Below, in pieces: positions 16,909 through 25,399 of a stretch of DNA of 50,069 bases (position 1 is the stretch's first letter; every line of letters begins with the position of its first letter). This stretch comes from Phycisphaerales bacterium (GTDB taxonomy: Bacteria > Planctomycetota > Phycisphaerae > Phycisphaerales > UBA1924), in NCBI GenBank assembly GCA_007693765.1, contig RECZ01000096.1, positions 1 through 50,069 of the forward strand, written 5' to 3'. The position numbers and the translations under genes are program-made. The notes under the pieces are model-generated. The model saw only the letters and a program-made list of their open reading frames with translations, was not told the DNA's origin and did not search any database.

Positions 16909-17693
16909 CGGGGCACGACTCGGAGCGGCGGGAGCAGCGGGGGCGCCGTGTCGAAAACGCCCTGATCGAGCACCGCGGAGGGGGCGTGGCACTGGAGGCA
17001 GTTGACCTGCCACGGGTGCGATGTGCGGATCGGGTCCGGGCCACTGGGGCCGTGGCAGGCCATGCAGTTGTCGCGCATGAAGGTTGGGTGGGGGATCGTG
17101 GGCGGCGCGCCGGGCCAGGCGCGCTCGCCCTGCGCGGGCGCATCGAGTGGGCGGAAGATGTTCGCCGCCACCGCGATCTGGGGCATGTGCACGGACCACT
17201 GTTCGACGTGGCATTGCGTGCAGTTGTGCATGAAGTCGTGGGACATCGCCGGCGCGCGGAGCTCGCCGATGCGCAGCCCCGTTGTGTGGCAGGCGACGCA
17301 CGAACTCGTCGTCAGCTGATCGATGGGGTGGGGGACGACGGGCGGGGCGCCGTCGTAGGCCCTTCGCGAAGCGCGCTGCGCCTGGAGCGAGCGTCGGGAT
17401 TCTTCGTCCCAGTGCACGGGCTCTTCGGGGTCGTACGCGGGCTGTTCGAGGTCGGCGAGCGAGCTGCGCCACGCGCTGTTGGGGCCGTGGGTGCGTCGGT
17501 CGAAGTCCCGGTAGGCGACGGCGGCGACGGTGTTGGGCGCGGCGGGCGTGTCCGGCGGTGCGAACTCGGGCGGTTCATAGGAGGGGACGCCCTGGCGAAC
17601 GCCGACGACGAAGCCGATGAACGCGCAGGCGATCACCGCCACAAGAAAGACCTGCGTCGCGCGTCGGGTCACGTCTGGAGGGCGTTGGGTCAC
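16905..17693 (-). CDS. napB: Periplasmic nitrate reductase cytochrome subunit NapB, tandem-duplicated four-haem form
   Basis: The 262-residue protein has an N-terminal membrane segment (residues 12-31) and four CxxCH haem sites at Cys132, 158, 210 and 232. Normal NapB has two. The sites fall into two like units. Unit 1 reads RRAYDGAPPVVPHP, haem, SH (H152), haem; unit 2 reads PGAPPTIPHP, haem, SH (H226), haem. Each unit has the PH and SH histidines expected as distal ligands of a bis-His NapB haem. NapB passes electrons to NapA. It starts at GTG only 3 bp after napA stops. The segment before residue 115 is unrelated to haem binding. Duplication rather than fusion with another cytochrome is inferred from the repeated layout. 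Confidence 0.85.
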   Translation of the reverse strand: MTQRPPDVTRRATQVFLVAVIACAFIGFVVGVRQGVPSYEPPEFAPPDTPAAPNTVAAVAYRDFDRRTHGPNSAWRSSLADLEQPAYDPEEPVHWDEESRRSLQAQRASRRAYDGAPPVVPHPIDQLTTSSCVACHTTGLRIGELRAPAMSHDFMHNCTQCHVEQWSVHMPQIAVAANIFRPLDAPAQGERAWPGAPPTIPHPTFMRDNCMACHGPSGPDPIRTSHPWQVNCLQCHAPSAVLDQGVFDTAPPLLPPLRVVPR

Positions 17694-17696
17694 GGG

Positions 17697-20144
17697 TCAC
17701 CTCGTTCCGGCGGCGCCGTTGGACGCTGGTGCGCGGCTCACGCGCACCGCGCACTTCTTGTAGTCGGGCTGGCGGGAGAAGGGGTCGTGCGCGTCGAGCG
17801 TGACCTCGTTGATGAGCTTGGTCTCGTCGAAGAAGGGCACGAAGACCTGCCCGCGCGGGGGCTTGCCGCGGCCGTTGATCCAGACGGGGAGGTCGATGGC
17901 GCCGCGCCGGGACTCGACGCGGACCATGTCGCCGCGGTGGATGCCGAGTTCGCGGGCGTCCTCGGGGTGCATCTCGACGTAGGCGCGGGGGACGGCGCGG
18001 CGGAGCTCGGGCACGCGCCCCGTCATGGTGCCGGAGTGCCAGTGCTCGATGACGCGACCGGTGTTGAGCCAGAAGGGGTACTCGTCGTCGGGGATCTCGG
18101 GGGGCGGCTCGTAGGGACGGAACCAGACGAGCGCGCGGTCGTCCTTGGTGACGGAGTGGTAGAACTGGAACTCGCTGCCAGGCTTGACGTAGGGGTCGTC
18201 GAACTCGGAGAAGCGGAAGCGCGTCTCGCGCCAGGAGCCGTCGGGCTGCTCGACGACGGGCCAGCGCAGGCCCCGGGCCTTGACGTACACCTCGTAGGGC
18301 GCGAGGTCTTTCTGCTTGATGCGGGAGAAGGGGCGGTACTCCTCGAAGAGGCGCTCGTCGACGTTGACGTCGTAGTAGTGGTCCCATTCCCAGATGGGGA
18401 CTTCGCGTCCGTTCGCGTCGCGCGTCTCGAAGAGGAACTTGCCGTCCTTGTCGCGCATGCCGGGGTGGCCGAGTTCGAGCAGGCGGCGGGCGACGGCGAT
18501 GGTCTGCCAGCAGTCGTCGCGGGCCTGGCCCGGGGGGGAGACCATCCGGAACCAGTGCTGTGTGCGGCGTTCGGAGTTGCCGTACATGCCGTTCTTCTCG
18601 ACCCACATCGCGGAGGGGAGGATGAGGTCGGCGAGGCGCGTGGTCGCGGTGGGGTAGACGTCGGAGACGATGAGGAACTTGTCTTCGAGGTCCTTCTTGC
18701 GGTTGAAGAGCTTGTGGAGGTTGGGCAGCGTCTGGCCGGGGTTGGTGACCTGCACCCAGAGGGTGTCGATATCGCCGCCGTCTTCTTTTGGTGTGCAGAA
18801 GTGCTCGAAGAGCGCGACGGTGTGGTGCCCGGGCGTGGGCTTGATGCGACCTTCGGGCACGTTCCAGAGCGTCTCCGCCTTTCGCCGGTCGTTCTCGTTG
18901 GCGACGAGCATGCCCCCGGGGAGGAGGTGGCAGAGCGTGCCGACCTCGCGGACCGTGCCGCACGCGGAGGGCTGGCCGGTGAGGCTGGTGGGGGCGTCGC
19001 CGGGGCGCCCGAAGTGTCCGCTGAGCAGGTGGATCCCGTGGACGAGGCAGTTGATCGCGGTGCCTCGTGTGTGCTGGTTCATGCCCATGCACCAGAGGCT
19101 GGTGATGCGGATGTCGCGCCGTCCGAAGAGGTCGCCCAGCATGCGGATCTTGTCGGCGGGGACGCCGGAGATCTCTTCAACGCGCTCGGGGGTGTACTCC
19201 GCGACGGCCGCGGCGAATTCCTCGAAGGACATGGGCTTGCCGTACATGTTGTTGGGCGCGTCCGGGTCCATCTGGCGGAAGTTGCAGTGCTTCTCGACGA
19301 AGGCGCGGTCGTAGGTCCCGTTCTTGACGAGGAGGTGCGCGATCCCGTTGGCGATGGCGAGGTCGCTGTGGGGATTGAACTCGAGGTATTCCTGGCAGAG
19401 GTCCGTGGTGCGGGTGCGGCGGGTGCCGATGTCGATGAGCAGGACGTCCTCGCCCTTGGCGCGCCGGTCGACGACGCGCGAGAAGAGCACGGGGTGCATC
19501 TCGGCGGGGTTGTTGCCCCACATGATCAGGACGTCGCACTCGTCGAGGTCGTCGTAGCAGCCGGCGGGCTCGTCGACGCCGTACGTGGAGAGGAAGCCGG
19601 TCACCGCGGAGGACATGCAGAGGCGCGGGTTGCCGTCGATGTGGTTGTTGCCGATGCCCGCCTTCATGAGCTTGTTGGCGGCGAACCCTTCGCCGATGGT
19701 CCACTGGCCGCTGCCGTAGAAGCCGAAGCGCTCGGGGGCGGCGTGGATTTTTTTGGCGATGATGTCGACGGCCTCGTCCCATGAAATGGGGACGTACGAG
19801 TCGCCGCGTCGGAGCAGGGGGGTGGTGAGGCGGTCCTCGCCGTAGAGGATCTTGCCGACGTGGTAGCCCTTGACGCAGAGCAGGCCGCGGTTGACGTCCG
19901 CCTTGAGATCACCGGCGATGGCGACGACGCGGTCGTCCTTGACGCCGACGCGCACGTGGCAGCCGGTGCCGCAGAAGCGGCAGACGCCCTTGTTCCAGGC
20001 CACGCCGTTGTCGGGGCTTTCGTCCCCTTCGAGGACGGGGAGCGAGAGGGCGTTGGTGCGCACGCCCCCGCTGGCGACGGCGGTCGCCGCGGCCATGGCC
20101 GAGGCGTGCAGAAACGCGCGGCGATCGACTCCGACGTCGTTCAT
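17697..20144 (-). CDS. napA: Periplasmic nitrate reductase catalytic subunit
   Basis: The 815-residue molybdoenzyme reduces nitrate to nitrite outside the inner membrane. Its N-terminus has a Tat signal ([17 protein letters not shown]). The [4Fe-4S] ligands are Cys55, 58, 62 and 90, and Lys92 of CVKGYHVG is the electron-relay lysine typical of NapA. The Mo ligand is Cys176 in [13 protein letters not shown], which separates it from NarG (Asp). Bis-MGD binding segments and the C-terminal domain with [10 protein letters not shown] and [10 protein letters not shown] are present. The ATG has an AAGGAG ribosome-binding site six bases upstream and overlaps the napD stop. The full mob/moa pathway nearby supplies its cofactor. 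Confidence 0.97.
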   Translation of the reverse strand: MNDVGVDRRAFLHASAMAAATAVASGGVRTNALSLPVLEGDESPDNGVAWNKGVCRFCGTGCHVRVGVKDDRVVAIAGDLKADVNRGLLCVKGYHVGKILYGEDRLTTPLLRRGDSYVPISWDEAVDIIAKKIHAAPERFGFYGSGQWTIGEGFAANKLMKAGIGNNHIDGNPRLCMSSAVTGFLSTYGVDEPAGCYDDLDECDVLIMWGNNPAEMHPVLFSRVVDRRAKGEDVLLIDIGTRRTRTTDLCQEYLEFNPHSDLAIANGIAHLLVKNGTYDRAFVEKHCNFRQMDPDAPNNMYGKPMSFEEFAAAVAEYTPERVEEISGVPADKIRMLGDLFGRRDIRITSLWCMGMNQHTRGTAINCLVHGIHLLSGHFGRPGDAPTSLTGQPSACGTVREVGTLCHLLPGGMLVANENDRRKAETLWNVPEGRIKPTPGHHTVALFEHFCTPKEDGGDIDTLWVQVTNPGQTLPNLHKLFNRKKDLEDKFLIVSDVYPTATTRLADLILPSAMWVEKNGMYGNSERRTQHWFRMVSPPGQARDDCWQTIAVARRLLELGHPGMRDKDGKFLFETRDANGREVPIWEWDHYYDVNVDERLFEEYRPFSRIKQKDLAPYEVYVKARGLRWPVVEQPDGSWRETRFRFSEFDDPYVKPGSEFQFYHSVTKDDRALVWFRPYEPPPEIPDDEYPFWLNTGRVIEHWHSGTMTGRVPELRRAVPRAYVEMHPEDARELGIHRGDMVRVESRRGAIDLPVWINGRGKPPRGQVFVPFFDETKLINEVTLDAHDPFSRQPDYKKCAVRVSRAPASNGAAGTR

Positions 20145-20407
20145 GACGTTCTCCTTGCGGCGCCCGCGGGCGCATCCTCGCTGGCGTCTGCGCAGACGAG
20201 ATCGACGAAGAGCACGCCCGGCAGCGTGTGGAGCCATTCCCACACGGCGCGGTCGTCCTCGCTGCAGGGCGTATCGACGACGATCGGGAGGCGGTGGCCC
20301 TGCGGCTCGCCGATCGAGACGCCCTCGCGCCGGTCCAGCGCCGTGAGCGCCGCGGCGCGATCAGCGTCGTTGCGACTGAGAGTCAGGACCAGTCCGCTGA
20401 CGGGCAT
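20141..20407 (-). CDS. napD: Nap assembly chaperone NapD
   Basis: The 88-residue protein opens [13 protein letters not shown] and contains [15 protein letters not shown] then [18 protein letters not shown], the ferredoxin-like betaalphabeta pattern of NapD. NapD binds the Tat signal of NapA and delays export until the cofactor is loaded. It is the first gene of the minus-strand nap operon, preceded by an AAAGGA ribosome-binding site, and its stop overlaps the napA start as ATGA. Size and position are diagnostic even though NapD sequences are divergent. Confidence 0.88.
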   Translation of the reverse strand: MPVSGLVLTLSRNDADRAAALTALDRREGVSIGEPQGHRLPIVVDTPCSEDDRAVWEWLHTLPGVLFVDLVCADASEDAPAGAARRTS

Positions 20408-20458
20408 CCGCGTCGTCCTTTCGTCGGGACGCCCCGCGACGAGCGGGGTTGCCCGAAC

Positions 20459-20495
20459 GGAATACAGGATATCGAGGTATGGTATACTCCGGCAA
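20459..20495. promoter_or_regulatory. Overlapping divergent nap promoters with an imperfect palindrome
   Basis: On the plus strand an extended -10 element, TGGTATACT, lies at 20480-20488. On the minus strand TTGCCG (20490-20495) and TATCCT (20466-20471) are spaced 18 bp. The two promoters overlap across 20459-20490, where 10 of 16 base pairs are palindromic (GGA.TA.A with T.TA.TCC). One regulator bound here could control napDABF and the cytochrome-NrfD operon together. This is visual inference. Confidence 0.45.
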
Positions 20496-20564
20496 GTCCG
20501 GCGGCGCCACGATCGTGCACCCGTGTGTGCAGCGCGACGCCGCAACGAACGCGAGGAAGGGCCC

Positions 20565-21227
20565 ATGCCGCGCGTCAAACCCTGGATCTTCCTTTCGTTG
20601 GCTGTCGCCCTCGGCGCGGGCGCCGCGATCGGGCGCGTGCACTTGTCCAACAGCGTCGGAACGCCCGTGGCAGACGCGGGGCGCGCCGAATCCGCCGCGG
20701 CGGGCGCCGTCGCGCCGGCGGGCGGCGCGTACGGCGTGTTCGTGAGCCTGCCCGACGGCCCTCCGCGGGTCCACACGGGCGAGCACGACGCGATGGGCCG
20801 GCCCGTCACCGTCTCCTGCGTGAGCTGCCACACGAGCATGGAGCCGAACCTCGCGCGACGGACCGCCGCCGATCCGCCGATGCAGTTCCACCAGGGGTTG
20901 ACGTACGCGCACGGCCAGCTCTCGTGCGTGTCGTGCCACAACCCGCACGACTACAACACGCTCCGCCTCGCCGACGGCGCCGCCGTGCCGTACCCCGAGG
21001 TCATGACCATGTGCTCGCAGTGCCACGCGCCGCAGGCGCGTGACTGGACGTACGGCGCGCACGGGGGAATGACCGGCTACTGGGACCTTTCCCGCGGCGC
21101 CCGGCACCGCAAGTCGTGCATCGACTGCCACGACCCGCACGCCCCCGCGTTCCCCTCGATGACGCCGACGTTCAAGCCCGTCGATCGGTTCCTTACGCCG
21201 CACCGGACCGGAGGCGCCCATGAGTGA
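20565..21227 (+). CDS. Membrane-anchored tetraheme c-type cytochrome
   Basis: The 220-residue protein has an N-terminal hydrophobic anchor or signal (residues 6-22) and four CxxCH sites at Cys85, 121, 150 and 185. Several extra His residues (FHQ at 109, AHG at 116 and 166, PH at 128 and 192) could be distal ligands. It resembles cytochrome c3/NrfB-type electron carriers more than NapC, because it lacks the NapC/NirT N-terminal signature and haem spacing. It is the first gene of a plus-strand operon with an Fe-S protein and an NrfD protein, and faces napD across a shared promoter. The likely role is shuttling electrons from the quinol dehydrogenase to NapB. A GAGGAAGG ribosome-binding site supports the start. 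Confidence 0.85.
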   Translation: MPRVKPWIFLSLAVALGAGAAIGRVHLSNSVGTPVADAGRAESAAAGAVAPAGGAYGVFVSLPDGPPRVHTGEHDAMGRPVTVSCVSCHTSMEPNLARRTAADPPMQFHQGLTYAHGQLSCVSCHNPHDYNTLRLADGAAVPYPEVMTMCSQCHAPQARDWTYGAHGGMTGYWDLSRGARHRKSCIDCHDPHAPAFPSMTPTFKPVDRFLTPHRTGGAHE

Positions 21228-22152
21228 CGAACGGACCATCTCGCTGCCGGTGCTGGGGCAGATCGATCGGCGCACGGCCGTGAAGGGGATCGGCGCGACG
21301 CTGGGCCTCGGCGCGTTCGGCGTGGCGATCTCGCCCCTGGCGCGGATGCGCGAGCAGCTCAGCGCCGAGGAGCTGATGCAGAAGCACTACAAGGAGCTCA
21401 CGCCCGAGGACAAGGAGGCCGTGTTCGCGCGCCTCGAACGCGAGGCGAAGGACCAGTACGGCGCCGACGTGAGCATCCACGACCCGCAGCCCATCCCCGG
21501 GGTGCGCTTCGGGTACGCGATCAACCTCAGCGTGTGCAACGGCAACGGCAAGTGCGTCGAGGCCTGCCACAAAGAGAACAACCACGACCGCGACACGAAC
21601 CAGTCCTACATCCGCGTCTTCGAGATGCCCAAGGGAACGACGGACTTCGAGCACGGCAACACCACGTACACGCACGACGTGCCGCGCGAGGGGCACTACT
21701 ACCTGCCGGTGCAGTGCTTCCAGTGCGAGAACCCGCCCTGCGTGGACGTCTGCCCGGTCGAGGCGACGTGGCAGGAGGACGACGGCATCGTGGTGGTGGA
21801 TTACAACTGGTGCATCGGGTGCCGCTACTGCCAGGCGGCGTGCCCCTATCACGCGCGCCGGTTCAACTGGAAGAAGCCGACGATCCCCGCGGAGGAGGTC
21901 AACCCCGATCAGGGCTACCTCTCCAACCGGGTGCGCCCGCAGGGGGTGGTGGAGAAGTGCCACTTCTGCCTGCACCGCACGCGGGAGGGGCGGATGCCGG
22001 CGTGCCTCGAGGCGTGCCCGACCGGGGCGCGCATCTTCGGCAACATGCTCGACCCCGATTCCGAGATCCGCTGGGTGCTCAAGAACAAGCGCGTGTTCGT
22101 CCTGAAGGAGGAGCTCGGCGCCCGGCCGACCCTGTTCTACTTCTTCGATTGA
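21220..22152 (+). CDS. NrfC/PsrB-type four-cluster iron-sulfur protein with one Cys replaced by Asn
   Basis: The 310-residue protein has a twin-arginine-like signal (DRRTAVKGIGATLGLGAFG), so it should work on the outer face of the inner membrane. Four cluster motifs are seen: C106/N109/C112/C116, C166/C169/C174/C178, C198/C201/C204/C208 and C247/C250/C262/C266. In the first, CNGNGKCVEAC, Asn109 takes the place of the second Cys. The family passes electrons between an NrfD quinol site and a periplasmic redox protein. It overlaps the tetraheme gene by 8 bp and precedes the NrfD gene. NrfC, PsrB, TtrB and DsrO are the closest functional types; context favours a Nap-linked NrfC role. Confidence 0.92.
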   Translation: MSDERTISLPVLGQIDRRTAVKGIGATLGLGAFGVAISPLARMREQLSAEELMQKHYKELTPEDKEAVFARLEREAKDQYGADVSIHDPQPIPGVRFGYAINLSVCNGNGKCVEACHKENNHDRDTNQSYIRVFEMPKGTTDFEHGNTTYTHDVPREGHYYLPVQCFQCENPPCVDVCPVEATWQEDDGIVVVDYNWCIGCRYCQAACPYHARRFNWKKPTIPAEEVNPDQGYLSNRVRPQGVVEKCHFCLHRTREGRMPACLEACPTGARIFGNMLDPDSEIRWVLKNKRVFVLKEELGARPTLFYFFD

Positions 22153-22207
22153 CGCCTCACGAGCGCGTCGCGGACCCTCCGCGACGGCGCCAGGAGCCGA
22201 CCGAATC

Positions 22208-23491
22208 ATGAGTCATCACCAACCCAGCGCCGCGCCCGGCGCGCCCGCGGACAAGGGCAGCCACTGGGCGAACTACCCGCGGTTTCTGTGGCGTTCGCTC
22301 GTCATGGCGACCGACGGCGGTCTCCCGTTCTACGCGTGGATGACCTTCCTGACCGCGGTGGCGCTCGTCGGCGCCAACGCGTGGGCGTTGCAGGTCGTGG
22401 ACGGGATGATCCACACCAACATGACGGACCACGTCAGTTGGGGGATCTACATCGCCAACTTCACGTTCATGGTGGGCGTCGCGGCGGGCGGGGTGATGAT
22501 GGTCATCCCGGGCTACCTGTACCGCGACAAGGACATGCACGACGTGGTGATCCTGGGCGAGCTGCTCGCGATCGCGGCGATCGTGATGTGCCTGCTCTTC
22601 GTGACGGTGGACCTCGGGCGCCCCGACCGCTTCTGGCACCTGATCCCGGGCCTGGGGCGTTTCAACTTCCCGATCTCCATGCTGACGTGGGACGTGATCG
22701 TCCTCAACGGCTACCTGCTGCTGAACCTGCACATCTGCGGGTATCTGCTCTACATCCGGTACCTCGGGCGCACGCCCAACCCGCGCTGGTACGTGCCGTT
22801 CGTGATGATCTCGATCGTGTGGGCGATCTCGATCCACACGGTGACGGCGTTCCTGTACAGCGGCCTGGGCGGGCGTCCCTTCTGGAACACGGCGCTGCTG
22901 GCGCCGCGGTTTTTGGCGTCGGCGTTCGTGGCGGGGCCGGCGTTCCTGATCGTCACGATGTTCGTGCTGCGTCGGCTGGCGCGGGTGGACATCCCCGATC
23001 GTCCGATCCAGTTGCTGGTGCAGATCGTCCGCGTGACGGTGCTGATCAACCTGCTGATGCTCGGTTCGGAGCTCTTCACGGAGTTCTACACCGGCGGGTC
23101 GCACACCACGCACGCGACGTATCTCTTCTTCGGCCTGCACGGGCACAACGCGCTCGTGCCGTGGATGTGGACGGCGGTCGCGCTCAATGTCGTCTCCGCG
23201 GCGCTGTTCCTGCTGCCCGCGGCGATGCGCAACATGTGGCTGCTCTGCGCGGCGTGCGTGCTGGCCTTTGTGGGCATCTGGATCGAGAAGGGCATGGGGC
23301 TGATCATCCCCGGGTTCGTCCCCAGCACGCTGCACGAGCTTGTCGAGTATCTGCCCAGCAGCATCGAGTGGCGCGTCAGCGCCGGCATCTGGGCGTTCGG
23401 GCTCATGATCTACACGGTGTCGCTCAAGATCGCCATCCCCATCATGCGCGGCGACGTCGTCCTCGGGCGCGACGGGTCACGAAAGAAGTGA
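22208..23491 (+). CDS. NrfD/PsrC-family membrane quinol dehydrogenase subunit
   Basis: The 427-residue polytopic protein shows about ten hydrophobic segments, as in the longer NrfD (HmcC/DsrP-like) branch. Recognisable parts are VSWGIYIANFTFMVGVAAGG, the VDLGRPDRFWHL loop after the third or fourth span, and MLTWDVIVLNGYL. These proteins oxidise or reduce membrane quinones and pair with an external four-cluster Fe-S protein, which is the preceding gene. There is no NapC or NapH in the window, so this subunit is the best candidate for quinol oxidation feeding nitrate reductase. The C-terminus is basic (GRDGSRKK). Proton-pumping ability cannot be judged from sequence alone. Confidence 0.93.
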   Translation: MSHHQPSAAPGAPADKGSHWANYPRFLWRSLVMATDGGLPFYAWMTFLTAVALVGANAWALQVVDGMIHTNMTDHVSWGIYIANFTFMVGVAAGGVMMVIPGYLYRDKDMHDVVILGELLAIAAIVMCLLFVTVDLGRPDRFWHLIPGLGRFNFPISMLTWDVIVLNGYLLLNLHICGYLLYIRYLGRTPNPRWYVPFVMISIVWAISIHTVTAFLYSGLGGRPFWNTALLAPRFLASAFVAGPAFLIVTMFVLRRLARVDIPDRPIQLLVQIVRVTVLINLLMLGSELFTEFYTGGSHTTHATYLFFGLHGHNALVPWMWTAVALNVVSAALFLLPAAMRNMWLLCAACVLAFVGIWIEKGMGLIIPGFVPSTLHELVEYLPSSIEWRVSAGIWAFGLMIYTVSLKIAIPIMRGDVVLGRDGSRKK

Positions 23492-23499
23492 GGGCTCTC

Positions 23500-24996
23500 A
23501 TGCTCGCTGTAACGTCATGCGTTCTGAACCGTTCGGCGTTGCGCGGGTTCTGGTGCGCGATCGTGGGGGCGTCGGCGACGCTCGCTCCGGGCGCGCTCGC
23601 GCAGACGCCGGAAGTCGCGGGGGCCCAGACGCCCGAGGCCGTCGAGGACGCCGTCGAGCGGCCCGCGCCCCCGGCCCCGGCCCCCCGGCCAGCGCTGCAG
23701 ATGCTCCGGTTCTCGGAGGACTGGTCGGTCCTGCGCGGGCAGGAACTGCGAGGGCTCGACCGCCTGAAGTTCATCCCGCTCGACGAGGAGGAGCGTGTCT
23801 TTCTCTCGGTCGGCGGGCAGCAGCGTCTGCGCTTCGAGCGGTTTGAGAACTTCGGCTTCAACCCCGCCAACGACGACACGTACCTGCTGAGCCGCACGCG
23901 CCTGCACATGGATCTGCAGGCCGGGGAGCACCTGCGGGCCTTCGTCGAGGTGATCAGCGCGAACACGACCGGGCGCGATCTCCCCGGCGGCAAGCGCCCG
24001 CTGGATGTGGACACGTTCGACCTGCTCAACGCGTTCGGGGACGTCCGGTTCAGTCTTGACGACGATGCGCGCCTGACGCTGCGGCTGGGGCGTCACGAGC
24101 TGCTCTTCGGTCGTCAGCGGCTCGTCAGCCCGCTGGACTGGGTCAACTCCCGGCGCACGTTCGAGGGCGTGAGCGCGATCCTCGACTGGGCCGACTGGCG
24201 CATCAGCGGGTTCTGGACGCGCCCGGTCACGGTGCGGAAGTACGACTGGAACAAGGCGGAGTCGGGCGGGCAGTTCTTCGGCGTCTACGCGGCGACCAAG
24301 CCGGGGCCGGTGGGGTTCGATCTGTACTGGCTCGGCGTCGATCGCGACCGCACGACCATCGCCTCCTCGACCGGCTCGGAGCACCGGCACACGCTCGGCG
24401 CGCGGTCGCACGGCCTCATCGCGGAGACGGGGCTCGATTTCGACGTCGAGGCGGCGCTCCAGTTCGGGCGGCACGACGGGCGCGACGTGTTCGCATCGAT
24501 GTTCAGCGCGGAGGTCGGGTATCGCTTCACCGGGGCGCCGTGGCGGCCGCGGCTCTCGGCGGGGTTCGACTACGCCTCCGGCGACCGCAACGCGGGCAAC
24601 GGCGAGGCGGGCACGTTCAACCAGTTGTTCCCGCTCGGGCACGCGTTCTTCGGCGCGGTGGACCTGGTGGGGCGGCAGAACATCGTCGCGGCGCGCGTGG
24701 GGCTCTCGGTCTCGCCGCACGAGACGCTGACGCTCAGCGCCGACGGCCACTTTTTCTGGCGAGCGGAGACCGGCGATGCGCTCTACAACGCCGGCGGCGG
24801 CGTCGTCCGCGGCCCTGCGCCGGGGGCGTCGCGCGAAGTGGGGCAGGAGCTCGAGCTCGCCGCCCGCTACAACCCGGGGCGGGGCTGGTCGCTCATGGCG
24901 GGGTACAGCCGCTTCTTCGCCGGGAAGTTCATCGAGGACACCGGCCCGAGCGAGGACGTCGATTTCCTGTTCACGAGCGTGCAGTTCACGTTCTGA
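23500..24996 (+). CDS. Outer-membrane beta-barrel porin (alginate_export family)
   Basis: The 498-residue protein has a signal peptide ending near ALAQTP, an Ala/Pro linker, and then a barrel with repeated amphipathic strands and a C-terminal Phe (SVQFTF). Segments such as RTRLHMDLQAGEHLRAFVE, LRLGRHELLFGRQRLVSP and DWVNSRRTFEGV match the alginate_export (AlgE-like) porin family. It begins 8 bp after the NrfD gene and clearly belongs to that operon. The family includes anion-selective channels, so nitrate uptake or nitrite release across the outer membrane is a reasonable inference. The sequence gives no direct evidence of selectivity. Confidence 0.85.
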   Translation: MLAVTSCVLNRSALRGFWCAIVGASATLAPGALAQTPEVAGAQTPEAVEDAVERPAPPAPAPRPALQMLRFSEDWSVLRGQELRGLDRLKFIPLDEEERVFLSVGGQQRLRFERFENFGFNPANDDTYLLSRTRLHMDLQAGEHLRAFVEVISANTTGRDLPGGKRPLDVDTFDLLNAFGDVRFSLDDDARLTLRLGRHELLFGRQRLVSPLDWVNSRRTFEGVSAILDWADWRISGFWTRPVTVRKYDWNKAESGGQFFGVYAATKPGPVGFDLYWLGVDRDRTTIASSTGSEHRHTLGARSHGLIAETGLDFDVEAALQFGRHDGRDVFASMFSAEVGYRFTGAPWRPRLSAGFDYASGDRNAGNGEAGTFNQLFPLGHAFFGAVDLVGRQNIVAARVGLSVSPHETLTLSADGHFFWRAETGDALYNAGGGVVRGPAPGASREVGQELELAARYNPGRGWSLMAGYSRFFAGKFIEDTGPSEDVDFLFTSVQFTF

Positions 24997-25045
24997 CCCA
25001 GCGCCGGCGCACGGACCGAACACCACGCGATCACGGGAGCAGAAG

Positions 25046-25399
25046 ATGAGCCACGACAGCGGAGCCGAAGGGAAAAACACGAAGCGACTCCCGGCGACGT
25101 ACAAGGCCTTCGTCGCGAAGCACCCCGAGCTCGGGCGCGCCCACGAATCGGTGGCCGCAGCGGTCGAGGTCGCGGGCCCGCTCGACGCCAAAACGCTCGC
25201 GTTCATCAAGATCGGCCTGTGTGTCGGGGCCGGGCTCGAGTCCGCCCTGCGCAGCCATGTGCGGCGGGCCATGCAGCACGGCGCGACGGAGCAGGAGATC
25301 GAGCAGGCGATCCTGCTGGGGATGAACACCGTGGGCTTCCCGCGCACCGTGGCGGCCTGGAGCTGGGCACAAGAGCAGTTCAACCGCGGAACAGAGTGA
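25046..25399 (+). CDS. Carboxymuconolactone decarboxylase (AhpD-like) family protein
   Basis: The 117-residue all-helical protein contains LDAKTLAFIKIGLCVGAG followed by SALRSHVRRAMQHGATEQEIEQAILLG, the CMD/AhpD core with its conserved His. AhpD-type reductases use a CxxC pair just before that His. Here only one Cys (in GLCVGAG) is seen, so thiol-disulfide peroxidase activity is doubtful. It lies 49 bp after the porin and its stop overlaps the moaA start, so it is co-expressed with nitrate reductase and cofactor genes. The function is unknown; nitrosative-stress handling is only a guess from context. Confidence 0.8.
   Translation: MSHDSGAEGKNTKRLPATYKAFVAKHPELGRAHESVAAAVEVAGPLDAKTLAFIKIGLCVGAGLESALRSHVRRAMQHGATEQEIEQAILLGMNTVGFPRTVAAWSWAQEQFNRGTE

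Noticed and set aside
16986-19784. A 932-codon plus-strand open frame opposite napA and napB
   Set aside because: Repetitive Val/Gly/Asp/Glu composition with no domain; it mirrors the codon structure of napA and napB, which are certain.
20565-21227. Tetraheme cytochrome considered as NapC
   Set aside because: It has four haem sites and an N-terminal span, but lacks the NapC/NirT sequence around the first haem and is paired with Fe-S and NrfD genes instead.
22288-23499. In-frame upstream extension of the porin gene across the NrfD gene
   Set aside because: The translated sequence is Arg/Ala/His rich and lies in a shadow frame of NrfD; the ATG at 23500 gives a proper signal peptide.
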